A stretch of DNA of 64,000 nt, from positions 186,001-250,000 of the forward strand of contig NZ_NWUW01000002.1 in assembly GCF_002746455.1 (NCBI RefSeq), given 5' to 3'. Shown here piece by piece: positions 55,434 to 64,000 of the stretch. Source of the stretch: Bacillus fungorum. GTDB taxonomy: Bacteria > Bacillota > Bacilli > Bacillales > Bacillaceae_G. The position numbers and the translations under genes are program-made. The notes beneath the pieces are model-generated. The model saw nothing but the letters and a program-made list of their open reading frames with translations. It was not told the DNA's origin and did no database searches. How positions within the stretch are numbered: position 1 is the first letter of the stretch; each line of letters opens with the position of its first letter.

Positions 55434-56768
55434 ATGGCTAGGTACACAAAAGAAGATATTTTCCGTTTGGCGAAAGAAGAGAATGTAAAGTATATCCGTT
55501 TACAATTTACGGACCTTTTAGGAGTAATTAAAAACGTAGAAATTCCAGTGAGCCAATTAACAAAAGCTCTTGATAACAAAATGATGTTTGATGGATCTTC
55601 TATTGAAGGTTTCGTACGTATTGAAGAATCTGATATGTACTTATATCCAGATTTAGATACTTGGGTAATTTTCCCTTGGACAGCAGAAAAGGGTAAAGTA
55701 GCTCGATTAATCTGTGATATTTACAATGCAGATGGCACTCCATTTGAAGGGGATCCACGTAACAACTTAAAACGTGTATTAAAAGAAATGGAAGCTTTAG
55801 GATTCTCAGATTTCAATCTTGGACCAGAGCCAGAATTCTTCCTATTTAAAGTAGATGAAAAAGGAAATCCAACATTAGAATTGAACGATAACGGTGGATA
55901 CTTCGACCTTGCGCCGATGGATCTAGGGGAAAACTGTCGTCGTGATATCGTTCTTGAACTTGAAGAAATGGGCTTTGAAATTGAAGCGTCTCACCATGAG
56001 GTTGCTCCAGGGCAGCACGAAATTGACTTCAAATATGCAAATGCAATTCGCTCATGTGATGACATTCAAACATTCAAACTTGTTGTAAAAACAATTGCTC
56101 GTAAACACGGTTTACACGCAACATTTATGCCAAAACCATTATACGGTGTGAACGGTTCAGGAATGCATTGTAACTTATCACTATTCAAAAATGGTGAGAA
56201 CGTATTCTTCGATCAAAACGGTGACTTACAATTAAGTGATGATGCTCGTCACTTCATTGCAGGTATTTTAAAACACGCACCAGCATTTACAGCGGTAGCA
56301 AATCCAACTGTAAACTCTTACAAGCGTTTAGTACCTGGATACGAAGCTCCTTGTTACGTAGCATGGTCTGCACAAAATCGTAGCCCATTAGTACGTATCC
56401 CTGCATCTCGTGGTATTAGTACACGCGTAGAAGTACGTAGTGTTGACCCAGCTGCAAATCCATATTTAGTAATGGCTACATTATTAGCAGCAGGTCTTGA
56501 TGGAATTAAAAACAAATTAACTCCACCAGCTGCAGTAGATCGTAACATCTATGTAATGACAAAAGAAGAGCGCGAAGAAGCAGGTATTGTTGACTTACCA
56601 GCAACATTAGCGCAAGCATTAGTTACATTACAATCTAATGAAGTAGTATGTGGTGCACTAGGTGACCATTTACTTGAGCACTTCATCGAAGCGAAAGAGA
56701 TTGAGTGGGATATCTTTAGAACGCAAGTTCACCAATGGGAACGCGATCAATATATGTCTCTATACTAA
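55434..56768 (+). CDS. glnA: Type I glutamine synthetase
   Basis: A 444-residue enzyme that makes glutamine from glutamate, ammonia and ATP. It shows [18 protein letters not shown], the active-site region [10 protein letters not shown], and the C-terminal [18 protein letters not shown]. There is no adenylylation tyrosine insert, as expected of GSI-alpha of Bacillus. I chose the ATG at 55434, preceded by AAGGAGGAA. It is cotranscribed with glnR and terminates at 56776. Confidence 0.97.
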   Translation: MARYTKEDIFRLAKEENVKYIRLQFTDLLGVIKNVEIPVSQLTKALDNKMMFDGSSIEGFVRIEESDMYLYPDLDTWVIFPWTAEKGKVARLICDIYNADGTPFEGDPRNNLKRVLKEMEALGFSDFNLGPEPEFFLFKVDEKGNPTLELNDNGGYFDLAPMDLGENCRRDIVLELEEMGFEIEASHHEVAPGQHEIDFKYANAIRSCDDIQTFKLVVKTIARKHGLHATFMPKPLYGVNGSGMHCNLSLFKNGENVFFDQNGDLQLSDDARHFIAGILKHAPAFTAVANPTVNSYKRLVPGYEAPCYVAWSAQNRSPLVRIPASRGISTRVEVRSVDPAANPYLVMATLLAAGLDGIKNKLTPPAAVDRNIYVMTKEEREEAGIVDLPATLAQALVTLQSNEVVCGALGDHLLEHFIEAKEIEWDIFRTQVHQWERDQYMSLY

Positions 56769-56775
56769 GAGACTT

Positions 56776-56812
56776 AAACCCTTGACACATAACGTGTTGA
56801 GGGTTTTTTATT
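56776..56812 (+). terminator. Terminator of glnRA
   Basis: AAACCCTTGACAC (56776-56788) pairs with GTGTTGAGGGTTT (56794-56806), with one G-U pair, followed by TTTT. Confidence 0.85.
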
Positions 56813-56879
56813 TTCCTATTATCGCCCTTTTGTGTGGTTACGAAATGAAAAACAACCACGAAAAATCGCAAAAAAATTT

Positions 56880-57119
56880 CTACTCTAAAACATTACTCAT
56901 ATACTCTTCAAATTCAGAAATAGAATCTTTATTAAGTTTGTCACTAATATGAGAGTAAATATTGGATATCATTTCGCTACTCTTGTGACCTAATCGTTCT
57001 TAAATATATTTTAAGTTTGCCCCTGACTCCAATAATAAGACGGCATGCGTGTGTCTTAGAGAATGAATTTCGAGACTAGGTATGATTTCAAACGGTGTTG
57101 TTTGTCGATACTGTCGCGC
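56880..57119 (-). pseudogene. C-terminal relic of a phage-type tyrosine integrase
   Basis: The minus strand encodes TTPFEIIPSLEIHSLRHTHA, LLLESGANLKYI, then a TAA, ERLGHKSSEMISNIYSHISD and a natural end. The box-II His and Arg, the GH motif and the Tyr region of tyrosine integrases are present. The stop replaces a Gln (CAA to TAA), and the N-terminus is missing beyond an in-frame stop at 57120-57122. It is a dead integrase next to glnA. Confidence 0.8.
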
Positions 57120-57138
57120 TTAGTAGCGTGATCAGCTG

Positions 57139-57234
57139 TCATTCTGAGAAATTCTCCCGAAATTTTCGCTTTCGTTGAATCATACCTGTTTGATATGCAA
57201 ATTCCTGTAGGTGATGAATAGAAAATTTGTTTTG
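57139..57234 (-). pseudogene. Possible IS4-family (IS231-like) transposase N-terminal fragment
   Basis: A minus-strand frame reads FSIHHLQEFAYQTGMIQRKR followed by KFRENFSE and a stop. The pattern of an N-terminal helix then GFIQRKxKF-type sequence is typical of IS4/IS231 transposases. No start or remaining catalytic domain is found. The rest of the gap to 57605 is AT-rich with no gene that I can support. Confidence 0.4.
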
Positions 57235-57604
57235 GAATTCTTAACCTAACATGCGTAGCTCCTCAACTGGTGGGTCATTGTTTATACCCTAATTTCGTTA
57301 TTTTATTTATTTTTTTAAGTTGATGCCTATGGCCATTAGGTGCCTTCCTTTTAGGTAGATAAGATTTAGTTTTCTAATCTAAAGAAATTTTGTATCAACT
57401 CTTTGTGAGTATATCATAATATCTGATTGACTTATTATATATTATTACATATTTTTGACTCCCTCTATTTTCTAATTGATAAAATAAAATTCCAAAATTA
57501 GCAAAATTTAAATAAATATTTCTAAAAATCCAAAATATTTACAAAAATTACAAAAGTGATACATTTAAGGTGCAAGTTATAAAAAATATTAAGGGGGAAT
57601 TTTT

Positions 57605-58021
57605 ATGTTCAAGAAATTAGTAGTTGGAGTATTAACAACGAGTATTGTATTAACAGGAGGAATTGGAGCCGCATCAGCAAGTACAGAAGGTATAGATAAT
57701 ACTAAAAATTCAGCGTCAATTATCCAGCGTACTCAAATACTTAAAGATAATTTCAGTCTGATAAATGGAGAAAGAGAAGTATCATTTGAGCATGTAAAAG
57801 AAGCGGATATGAGAGTTCATATGACAAACAATACTAAAGGCACGCTTGATTGGTCTTTAAAAGACTCACAAGGCAATCTTATTGATGAAGGAGCGTTAGC
57901 AGCAGGAAAGGGTTTTACAAATACGTACTATAATCTTTCAAAAGGTAAATATAAGCTTAAAGTTACTCACAGAAATGGTGGTTCTGGATCATTTTATGCA
58001 GCTGCTCGTACTTTAGACTAA
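57605..58021 (+). CDS. Small secreted protein of unknown function
   Basis: A 138-residue secreted protein. The signal peptide ends near ASASTEG, and the mature domain appears beta-rich (VHMTNNTKGTLDWSLKDSQG, YYNLSKGKYKLKVTHRNGGS). RBS AAGGGGG. It sits alone in a stretch of transposase debris, so it may be an accessory gene. I do not recognise a family. Confidence 0.7.
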   Translation: MFKKLVVGVLTTSIVLTGGIGAASASTEGIDNTKNSASIIQRTQILKDNFSLINGEREVSFEHVKEADMRVHMTNNTKGTLDWSLKDSQGNLIDEGALAAGKGFTNTYYNLSKGKYKLKVTHRNGGSGSFYAAARTLD

Positions 58022-58188
58022 TAAAAATAGAACCATCCTAATTGTATTAAAGAAGAACGATCAGGAAGCTTGAGGATTAAGAAGTTTTGTTATAATATCA
58101 TCGTGCACAAATTCAAAATCACAAAAGGTCTACCTATGGAAAGGAAGTGACCATGAAAGTTAGACAGGTCGTTCACTAGGCAACCTCT

Positions 58189-58224
58189 AGGGTATGAGTC
58201 CGGTATTGTACCGGCTCATACCCT
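58189..58224. repeat. Strong inverted repeat next to the IS3 remnant
   Basis: AGGGTATGAGTCCGGTA pairs with TACCGGCTCATACCCT around TTG, with a single bulge or mismatch. It is likely a terminator of the transposase or an IS end structure. It sits immediately downstream of the truncated orfB. Confidence 0.6.
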
Positions 58225-58790
58225 TTAATTTTGCCTTAATTCTTTTATCACTTGATCAGAGTGAATGAGGAATTTATCCGGATCGGTTACAAAATCAAGG
58301 GCTTGGTCTAACACTGTTGAAAAAAGGGAATAGGTCGGTCTTGACCCAATTGTATATGTGATAATTTCACCATTAAATAAATTTAACATTGGCGATAGGT
58401 ATAACTTCTTTGCAAATAACTTAAACTCCGTAATATCCGTAACCCATTTCTCATTTGGTTTTTCAGCTTGGAAGTTGCGATGTGAAATATTCGGCGTAAT
58501 TTTCTCAACTATCTTTTTGTAAGAGTGACATTTTTTCATACGAACCAGACATTTTAACCCTAATTCTTTCGTAAGATGATAGACTTTTTTAAATAAGAAT
58601 TTTCTGCTTCAAGACTATTAAAATTTTTTCGATTCCAAACACCACGTTGATCGTCAAATGATTCTCCCTGTTGAGCACGTTTTACCCACACTATAATCTG
58701 AGCATTACTCTTTATACCGAGTTGTTCACGAATTTCTCGTAATGATTTTCCATATAAATTCTCTCCCCTGCTTTTCTGTATATCCTGTAA
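58225..58790 (-). pseudogene. IS3-family (IS150-like) transposase remnant, orfA and orfB
   Basis: The downstream part encodes the orfB integrase core: RNFQAEKPNEKWVTDITEF and KLYLSPMLNLFNGEIITYTI, then LIHSDQ, after which the sequence is lost. Upstream, another frame encodes GENLYGKSLREIREQLGIKS, VWVKRAQQGESFDDQRGVWN and SLEAENSYLKK, the end of an orfA HTH protein. The two halves are in different frames, as in IS3 programmed frameshifting, and the DDE domain is truncated. Both ends of the element are missing. Confidence 0.75.
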
Positions 58791-59060
58791 TAATGAAACT
58801 TCTTTGGTTATCTTTTTTCGAAATAATTACAGTATTTTTTCGGATCTGAATCCCTGTTTGATCCTCTGTCCATAACTCGTCTAATTATAGCATTACCGTT
58901 ATAATTTAATGGTAAAGTTCTTCGGTTAATAGGATTGTTTAATACATAAGATCTATTTAAATGGATTGAAAATCCCTTGCTGAAATACATCTTAATACAA
59001 AGAAAAATATCCTTGATACTACGGCATTAGGGTATTTTCGTCATTTATCTACAACGAATT
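58791..59060. other. No recognisable gene
   Basis: AT-rich DNA between the IS3 remnant and the eps promoter. A 60-codon open frame exists on the minus strand (58808-58990) with no RBS or family features. An 8-bp inverted repeat, ATTGTCGT (59070-59077) and ACGACAAT (59109-59116), begins just to the right. Confidence 0.5.
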
Positions 59061-59124
59061 ACGATGAATATTGTCGTAATTTTTGTGGTGTAATTTAGAA
59101 GTAATTTAACGACAATAATTTATA

Positions 59125-59153
59125 TTGACTCGTTCTATATAAAGAACTAAAAT
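59125..59153 (+). promoter_or_regulatory. eps operon promoter with SinR-like palindrome
   Basis: TTGACT (59125-59130) and TAAAAT (59148-59153) are spaced 17 bp. The spacer holds GTTCTATATAAAGAAC (59132-59147), an inverted pair related to the SinR consensus GTTCTYT; the right half-site is an exact match and the left has one mismatch. SinR represses matrix genes in Bacillus, so this would place the polysaccharide operon under biofilm control. Confidence 0.65.
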
Positions 59154-59268
59154 GACATTAATTAGTAATGTTTGTATATTTAAAAAATAAAAATATTACT
59201 TTTATTTAAGGTTTTATTATGAAAATTCCAACTGAAATCTCATTGGTATTAAATGAGGGGGAGAAGTA

Positions 59269-60009
59269 ATGGATAAGGAAATAAATTTAAAAAACCTAGT
59301 TACTGTAATATGGAAAAGGATTTGGATACTACTATTGTTTACAACCCTCACAACGGTAGGAGGAGCCCTGTATAGTATGTATATGAAAACGCCTTTGTAT
59401 GCTTCTTCAGCAAGGGTAATTGTTCAAGCTAACGCTGAAACGATGAATACATTGAAAGCGATGGTAACTGAGCCTGTAATATTAGAAAAAGTAGCTGCTG
59501 AATTGAATATAAACAGATCAGCAGGTGCATTAAGTGGACAAATAAGTACGGAAAGTGTACAAGGCTCTCAGATTATGAGGATAAATGTAGTGGATATGGA
59601 TCCTGTGCTTGCGCATAAAATTGCTAATACTACAGCTGTTGTGTATAAGCAAGAAGTAGCAAATATACTGAATTTTAATAATGTGAGTATATTACCAGAG
59701 GATCCGATTCAAAAATATTCTATGCCCATAAATATAAATCACTTTAAGACGATACTAATTGCATTCACGTTAGGTATGGTGCTCAGTATCGGTTTTATTT
59801 TTTTATTGGATTCACTTGATGAGAGAATCAAATCAGAACGACGAATTGAACAATTGTTAGATGTTCCTGTTTTGGGTGGGATTTCTAAAATGAATAAGAA
59901 GAATATGAAAGATAAATATAGTGGTAAAAATACAGTGTTATTAGGGGAGGGAACAGAGTGGCATACAAAAATAGAGGGAAAACAAATAAAGTTAAAGGAG
60001 AAAGTATAA
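59269..60009 (+). CDS. Wzz/CapA-type polysaccharide chain-length regulator (EpsA-like)
   Basis: A 246-residue membrane protein with two helices (about residues 18-38 and 160-182) around a Wzz domain (LYASSARVIVQANAETMNTL, VVDMDPVLAHKIANTTA). The cytoplasmic tail (GGISKMNKKNMKDKYSG) typically activates the partner BY-kinase. First gene of an eps-like operon; the kinase gene begins 52 bp inside its end. Confidence 0.9.
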   Translation: MDKEINLKNLVTVIWKRIWILLLFTTLTTVGGALYSMYMKTPLYASSARVIVQANAETMNTLKAMVTEPVILEKVAAELNINRSAGALSGQISTESVQGSQIMRINVVDMDPVLAHKIANTTAVVYKQEVANILNFNNVSILPEDPIQKYSMPININHFKTILIAFTLGMVLSIGFIFLLDSLDERIKSERRIEQLLDVPVLGGISKMNKKNMKDKYSGKNTVLLGEGTEWHTKIEGKQIKLKEKV

Positions 60010-60620
60010 TTGCGTATACCGCTCCAAGGTCGAAAATTTCGGAGCAGTATCGTTCGCTTCGAACAAACATTCAATTATCTTCGTCTATTCATAAAAGCAG
60101 AACGATAGTGATTACTTCTCCAAGGTACGGTGAAGGAAAATCAACAATTACAGTTAATTTAGCAGTCTCAATAGCGCAAAAAGGTGAAAAAGTATTGGTA
60201 ATAGATGCGAATTTACGAACACCGGCAATTCATGAAATGTTTGGAGTAGAAAATACAATTGGGTTAACTGACATATTGAACGGAAAAATAAATTTGGTAG
60301 GTGCTGTGAAAAAAACAGGGATGGAAAGTCTCGATGTATTAACTAGCGGCCCAGTACCATTCAATCCATCAGAAGTACTTAGTTCAGATGCAATGGATAT
60401 GTTAATTCAAAAGGCGATGGAACGGTATGATATCATATTATTTGACTCTTCGCCTGTATTAGAAGTAACAGATACGAGCGTATTAGCTGATAAGTGTGAA
60501 GGAGTGCTTTTGGTGATCCGGTATAATCGTACTGTGAACGAAGATGCACTTGAAACGAAAAGGGCATTAAGTTTTACGAAAAGTAGAATATTGGGTGCGA
60601 TTTTGAATGGGAAAGTATAA
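59958..60620 (+). CDS. CpsD/CapB-like tyrosine kinase, atypical Walker motifs (EpsB-like)
   Basis: A 220-residue BY-kinase. Walker A is SPRYGEGKSTITVN. The Walker A' reads VLVIDANLRTPAIH, with Asn for the second Asp of the usual DxDxR. Walker B reads IILFDSSPVLEV. The C-terminus ends ILNGKV with no tyrosine cluster. The protein may be a weak kinase, or autophosphorylation may occur elsewhere. GTG start after GGGGAGGGA. It works with the Wzz protein to regulate polymer length. Confidence 0.88.
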   Translation: MAYKNRGKTNKVKGESIIAYTAPRSKISEQYRSLRTNIQLSSSIHKSRTIVITSPRYGEGKSTITVNLAVSIAQKGEKVLVIDANLRTPAIHEMFGVENTIGLTDILNGKINLVGAVKKTGMESLDVLTSGPVPFNPSEVLSSDAMDMLIQKAMERYDIILFDSSPVLEVTDTSVLADKCEGVLLVIRYNRTVNEDALETKRALSFTKSRILGAILNGKV

Positions 60621-60689
60621 AGGATATTTTTAAATTAAACTTTCGTACGTAAAATTGTTCGTTATAAAGAAAAATCAATAGAAATGTAA

Positions 60690-60812
60690 TGTGGTGATGT
60701 CTCCTGACCACTATCAATGGAGGCACTCGATTATGCTGTGGGTTGTGAAAATAACCTTAGATGCCAGTCGTCAAAAGTGTAATGTGAGGGAGGGTTAGAT
60801 GCCCATATTTTA
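60690..60812 (+). ncRNA. Probable EAR (eps-associated) antitermination RNA
   Basis: The 290-bp spacer between the kinase and dehydratase genes holds a GC-rich, structured stretch, with GTGGT/ACCAC and CTCC/GGAG pairings and GATGTCTCCTGACCAC near 60691. In B. subtilis the EAR element lies at exactly this place, between epsB and epsC, and mediates processive antitermination. I infer identity from location and structure, not from alignment. Confidence 0.6.
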
Positions 60813-60814
60813 TT

Positions 60815-60864
60815 AAAGTTTCTAACTATGTGTTTTTAATAAAGAGAATATAGTTAGAAACTTT
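60815..60864. repeat. 15-bp perfect inverted repeat after the RNA element
   Basis: AAAGTTTCTAACTAT (60815-60829) and ATAGTTAGAAACTTT (60850-60864) flank a 20-nt loop. No long T run follows. It may be a barrier or terminator hairpin within the leader of the third gene. Confidence 0.6.
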
Positions 60865-60910
60865 AAGTTTGAAAGAGTTAAGTAAGGAATTGATTAAAGG
60901 AGGAAGTTAT

Positions 60911-62737
60911 ATGACGTATCGCCGGAGGATATCGTTATTGCTTTTAATGGATTCATTGATAGTGTTAACTGCTATTTTTTTTAGTTATTTTTTTGTAAAT
61001 GCTAGCTTCAGTGTTATCACTTTATCATCAGTTATTAGCTCTATTACTTTATTAGTTAGTCATCATTTGTTTGCTTTTATTTATAAGTTGTATAAAAAGG
61101 CATTGGAATATGCAAGTATAGGAGAATTGCTAATTATATGCAAGGTTGTTACATTTTCTATACTTACTACAGCGGCTGTGCAGCAACTAGTCATGGGGAA
61201 AATGTATTTTCGATTGTTAGTTGTTACTTGGATGATTCATATTTTATTAATAGGTGGTTCTCGCTTTATTTGGAGAATGTATAGAGATATTTATTATGTA
61301 AAAAAAGGTGATAAGAAAAGAACGTTAATTGTTGGTGCTGGATCCGCTGGGACAATGGTTGCCAGACAGTTGTTGAAGAATAGTGCTACGGAATTAATGC
61401 CAGTCGCGTTTATTGATGATAATGTCAAAAAACATAATCTTGATATTTGGGGGATTCCAGTAATTGGTGGTATGAACCAAATTGATTACGTTATTAACAA
61501 ACTAAATATTGAAATGATAATTTTAGCAATTCCTTCGTTAAATAAAAAAGAAAGAAATATTATTTTAAAAGATTGTTTAAAAACAAATGTGAAAACGCAA
61601 ATCCTTCCAATGTTAGAAGACTTAGTAACAGGTAAAGTTTCAGTGAATGAATTCAGAGATGTTCAAGTAGAAGATTTATTAGGACGTGATCCTGTAGAGT
61701 TAGATGTGGATATCATTTCAGATTATATAACTGATAAAGTCATTTTAGTTACTGGTGCAGGTGGATCGATAGGCTCAGAAATTTGTAGACAAGTTGCGAA
61801 ATTTAAGCCGAAAAAATTGATTTTATTAGGGCACGGAGAAAACAGTATATATTCAATAGAAATGGAATTAAATGAAAAACATAATGATAGAAAAGGCGTG
61901 TTTATTCCAGAAATCGCAGATATTCAAGATGAAAAGAAGATGCATGTAATAATGAATAAACATCTGCCTCATGTTGTATATCATGCTGCTGCACATAAAC
62001 ATGTACCATTGATGGAAAACAATCCTGAAGAGGCAGTTAAAAATAATTTGATTGGGACTATGAATATAGCAGAGGCGGCAAGAACTCATGGAGTAGGAAC
62101 GTTTGTTATGATTTCGTCGGATAAAGCAGTGAACCCAACGAGTGTTATGGGAGCGACAAAGAAATTAGCTGAGATGGTAATACAACATAAAGATAAAATA
62201 AGTCATACAAAGTTTGTTACTGTACGATTTGGAAATGTCTTAGGAAGTAGAGGGAGTGTTATCCCGTTATTTAAGAAGCAGATTCAAAAGGGGGGACCAG
62301 TTACAGTTACTCACCCAGATATGGTTCGTTATTTTATGACTATTCCGGAGGCATCTAGACTTGTAGTACAAGCTGGTGCGTTAGCAAAAGGTGGAGAAAT
62401 TTTTGTCCTGGATATGGGGGAACCAGTAAAAATAGTGGATCTTGCTAAAAACCTCATTCGATTATCAGGAAACTCCGTAGATGAAATAGGAATAGAATTT
62501 ACTGGTATACGCCCTGGAGAGAAACTTTTTGAAGAATTACTAAAAGAAGATGAAATGAATGAGAAGCAAGTCCACCCAAGAATTTATGTAGGAAAAGAAA
62601 TGAATGTTCGTATAGAAGAAATAGAAAAAATAATTTCTGAATATACAGAATTAGATGAGTTTGAACTAAGAAAGCGATTGTTACATTTAGTGAATCAGCG
62701 TAAAACTTTAAAACTACTAATACCAGTATCAGGTTAA
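60911..62737 (+). CDS. Polysaccharide biosynthesis nucleotide-sugar dehydratase (EpsC/CapD-like)
   Basis: A membrane enzyme of about 608 residues. Four N-terminal helices are followed by a CoA-binding-like Rossmann domain (LIVGAGSAGTMVARQLL) and a second SDR domain with VTGAGGSIGSEICRQV, HAAAHKHVPLME and the catalytic MISSDKAVNPTSVMGATKK, where a Met and Lys replace the SDR Tyr-Lys. It should convert UDP-GlcNAc to a 4-keto-6-deoxy sugar. I chose the ATG at 60911, preceded by AAAGGAGGAAG. Third gene of the eps operon. Confidence 0.92.
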   Translation: MTYRRRISLLLLMDSLIVLTAIFFSYFFVNASFSVITLSSVISSITLLVSHHLFAFIYKLYKKALEYASIGELLIICKVVTFSILTTAAVQQLVMGKMYFRLLVVTWMIHILLIGGSRFIWRMYRDIYYVKKGDKKRTLIVGAGSAGTMVARQLLKNSATELMPVAFIDDNVKKHNLDIWGIPVIGGMNQIDYVINKLNIEMIILAIPSLNKKERNIILKDCLKTNVKTQILPMLEDLVTGKVSVNEFRDVQVEDLLGRDPVELDVDIISDYITDKVILVTGAGGSIGSEICRQVAKFKPKKLILLGHGENSIYSIEMELNEKHNDRKGVFIPEIADIQDEKKMHVIMNKHLPHVVYHAAAHKHVPLMENNPEEAVKNNLIGTMNIAEAARTHGVGTFVMISSDKAVNPTSVMGATKKLAEMVIQHKDKISHTKFVTVRFGNVLGSRGSVIPLFKKQIQKGGPVTVTHPDMVRYFMTIPEASRLVVQAGALAKGGEIFVLDMGEPVKIVDLAKNLIRLSGNSVDEIGIEFTGIRPGEKLFEELLKEDEMNEKQVHPRIYVGKEMNVRIEEIEKIISEYTELDEFELRKRLLHLVNQRKTLKLLIPVSG

Positions 62738-62770
62738 CGGCAAAAATTTATAATAAGACGGGTGCGTGAG

Positions 62771-63928
62771 ATGGTGTCTAAAAAAGTTCTATTTTGTGCA
62801 ACTGTGGATTATCATTTTAAAGCTTTTCATTTACCGTATTTGAAATGGTTTGCAGACCAAGGTTGGGAAGTACATGTTGCAGCGAATGGGAATATACATC
62901 TTCCGTACGTAACTCAAAAGTATAATATTCCTATTCAAAGATCACCCCTTAGCATACAAAACCTCCATGCATATAAAAAGCTAAAATCAATTATTCATCA
63001 AAATAAATATAAAATCATTCATTGTCATACGCCTATGGGAGGGGCAATTGCTCGTCTAGCTGCTCGGAAAGCACGGAGGGAAGGGACGAAGGTCATATAT
63101 ACGGCGCATGGATTCCACTTTTGTAAAGGAGCATCATTCATAAATTGGCTTCTATATTATCCAATTGAGAGAAGTTTAGCGATCAATACAGATTGTCTTA
63201 TAACAATTAACCAAGAAGATTACAATTTAGCAGTTAAACATCGCTTTCAAGCGAAAGATATTAAATTCGTTCACGGTGTAGGGGTAGATATAGAAAGATT
63301 TACCCCAGTAACTGAAACGGAAAAACAAGCATTAAAGCTAAAATTTAACTATAATCCACAAGATTTTTTAATGTTTTATGCAGCTGAATTTAATAAGAAT
63401 AAAAATCAAAGTTTTTTAATTCGTGTATTAGCACAATTGAAAAATGAAATTCCGCATGCGAAGCTTTTACTTGCTGGTGAAGGGCCGTTAATGGAAGAAT
63501 GCAAAAAACTAGTTACTCAACTTGGGGTGAGTAATAAGGTGCACTTTCTTGGTTATAGAAATGATATAGCCTCTTTACTACAAATGTGTGATCTTGCAGT
63601 TGCATCGAGTTACCGAGAAGGTTTACCCGTTAATATTATGGAAGCTATGGCTTGTGGACTTCCGGTTGTAGCTACTGATAACCGTGGGCATAGGGAGTTA
63701 ATTATTAATAATAAAAATGGTTGGATTATAGATCACGATGACATAAAGATGATGGCTGAAAGAATAAATTCTATTTCTAAAAATATTAAATTACAAGCTC
63801 AGTTTGGACAGTGTGGGCGTACTATTATTACGAATAAATATTCAGTTAATGAAGTTTTGAAAGAGAAACAAGAAATTTATACAACATATATGGATGAAAT
63901 GGAGGATTTAAATTGGGCACTCCATTAA
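62771..63928 (+). CDS. Family 4 glycosyltransferase (EpsD-like)
   Basis: A retaining GT-B glycosyltransferase of about 385 residues. The N-terminal Rossmann half starts KKVLFCATVDYHFKAFHLPY, and the C-terminal half has the donor-site EREGLPVNIMEAMACGLP-like stretch (YREGLPVNIMEAMACGLPVV) with the EX7E-type glutamates. It adds a sugar to the growing exopolysaccharide. I chose the ATG at 62771 with GGTG 6 nt upstream; a GTG 9 bp earlier is possible. It overlaps the next gene by 16 bp. Confidence 0.9.
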   Translation: MVSKKVLFCATVDYHFKAFHLPYLKWFADQGWEVHVAANGNIHLPYVTQKYNIPIQRSPLSIQNLHAYKKLKSIIHQNKYKIIHCHTPMGGAIARLAARKARREGTKVIYTAHGFHFCKGASFINWLLYYPIERSLAINTDCLITINQEDYNLAVKHRFQAKDIKFVHGVGVDIERFTPVTETEKQALKLKFNYNPQDFLMFYAAEFNKNKNQSFLIRVLAQLKNEIPHAKLLLAGEGPLMEECKKLVTQLGVSNKVHFLGYRNDIASLLQMCDLAVASSYREGLPVNIMEAMACGLPVVATDNRGHRELIINNKNGWIIDHDDIKMMAERINSISKNIKLQAQFGQCGRTIITNKYSVNEVLKEKQEIYTTYMDEMEDLNWALH

Positions 63929-64000
63929 GAGTATTACATGTAGTCGTAAATATGAATAGAGGCGGAGCCGAAACTTTAATTATGAATTTGTATCGTAATA
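63913..64000 (+). CDS. Glycosyltransferase, partial (EpsF-like)
   Basis: The frame begins at a TTG 7 nt after GGAGGATTT and reads GTPLRVLHVVVNMNRGGAE, the conserved N-terminus of GT4-family enzymes with the glycine-rich loop. It leaves the window after 29 codons. By order it should be the next glycosyltransferase of the eps operon. Confidence 0.75.
   Translation, partial: MGTPLRVLHVVVNMNRGGAETLIMNLYRN

Noticed and set aside
58808-58990. 60-codon minus-strand frame in the eps upstream region
   Set aside because: No RBS, no recognisable domain, and it lies in transposase debris.

Overview
This window is chromosomal DNA of a low-GC, spore-forming Firmicute of the Bacillus cereus group (cereus, thuringiensis, anthracis and relatives). 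The evidence is a near-identical B. cereus-type phosphatidylinositol phospholipase C with perfect PlcR boxes, a Chi36-type chitinase, a BclA-like collagen-repeat exosporium protein, SpoVK, a SleB-type hydrolase, and B. cereus-like versions of housekeeping genes (miaA, hfq, hflX, glnRA, pepT, copZA, fruRKA). Nearly every gene has a strong AGGAGG-type ribosome binding site, and most are followed by clear rho-independent terminators.

Layout. 1-2930: a 5'-truncated lipoteichoic acid synthase fragment, an FAD oxidoreductase and a LysM/SleB cell-wall hydrolase, all on the minus strand. 3000-6240: two secreted virulence-type proteins (subtilase, PI-PLC), each behind a PlcR box. 6580-9920: a MocR-type regulator followed by cidA/cidB-like holin genes and a YfmQ-like gene. 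9940-14380: two small-family genes and a large GGDEF/EAL c-di-GMP protein. 14800-17800: VOC protein, a hydrolase with a mutated catalytic histidine, a broken phosphatase, a secreted peptide and a YczE-type membrane protein. 18000-21500: pepT, then the adaptive response operon adaA-ogt-alkA and a relic of exonuclease III. 21600-26500: Fur box and a bacillibactin uptake operon (feuABC, ATPase, esterase). 27200-30600: the copper operon csoR, copZ, copA with CsoR-like sites. 30700-34750: acetyltransferase, HU, FNT channel, phosphoesterase, chitinase. 34838-36991: a permease pseudogene split by a TnpB-only insertion sequence. 37100-39610: small proteins, DUF420 protein, Fe-alcohol dehydrogenase. 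39670-43300: fruRKA with cre and repeat operators. 43600-54820: 3D-domain protein, miaA-hfq, collagen-like exosporium protein, a degenerate recombinase, spoVK, TRIC channel, hflX and a PLP lyase. 54900-56770: glnRA with GlnR sites. 56880-59060: a graveyard of integrase and transposase remnants around one secreted protein gene. 59100-64000: the start of an exopolysaccharide (eps) operon with a SinR-like palindrome in its promoter and a structured spacer that sits where the EAR antitermination RNA lies in Bacillus subtilis.

The most interesting points are: a TnpB whose RuvC-II position lacks the usual glutamate, in an element whose insertion site can be reconstructed from the split reading frame; the eps operon leader and regulatory architecture; a tyrosine recombinase-like protein that has lost most catalytic residues; three CsoR-like sites plus an internal terminator in the copper locus; and several recent-looking gene inactivations (LTA synthase, histidine phosphatase, exonuclease III, permease, hydrolase).
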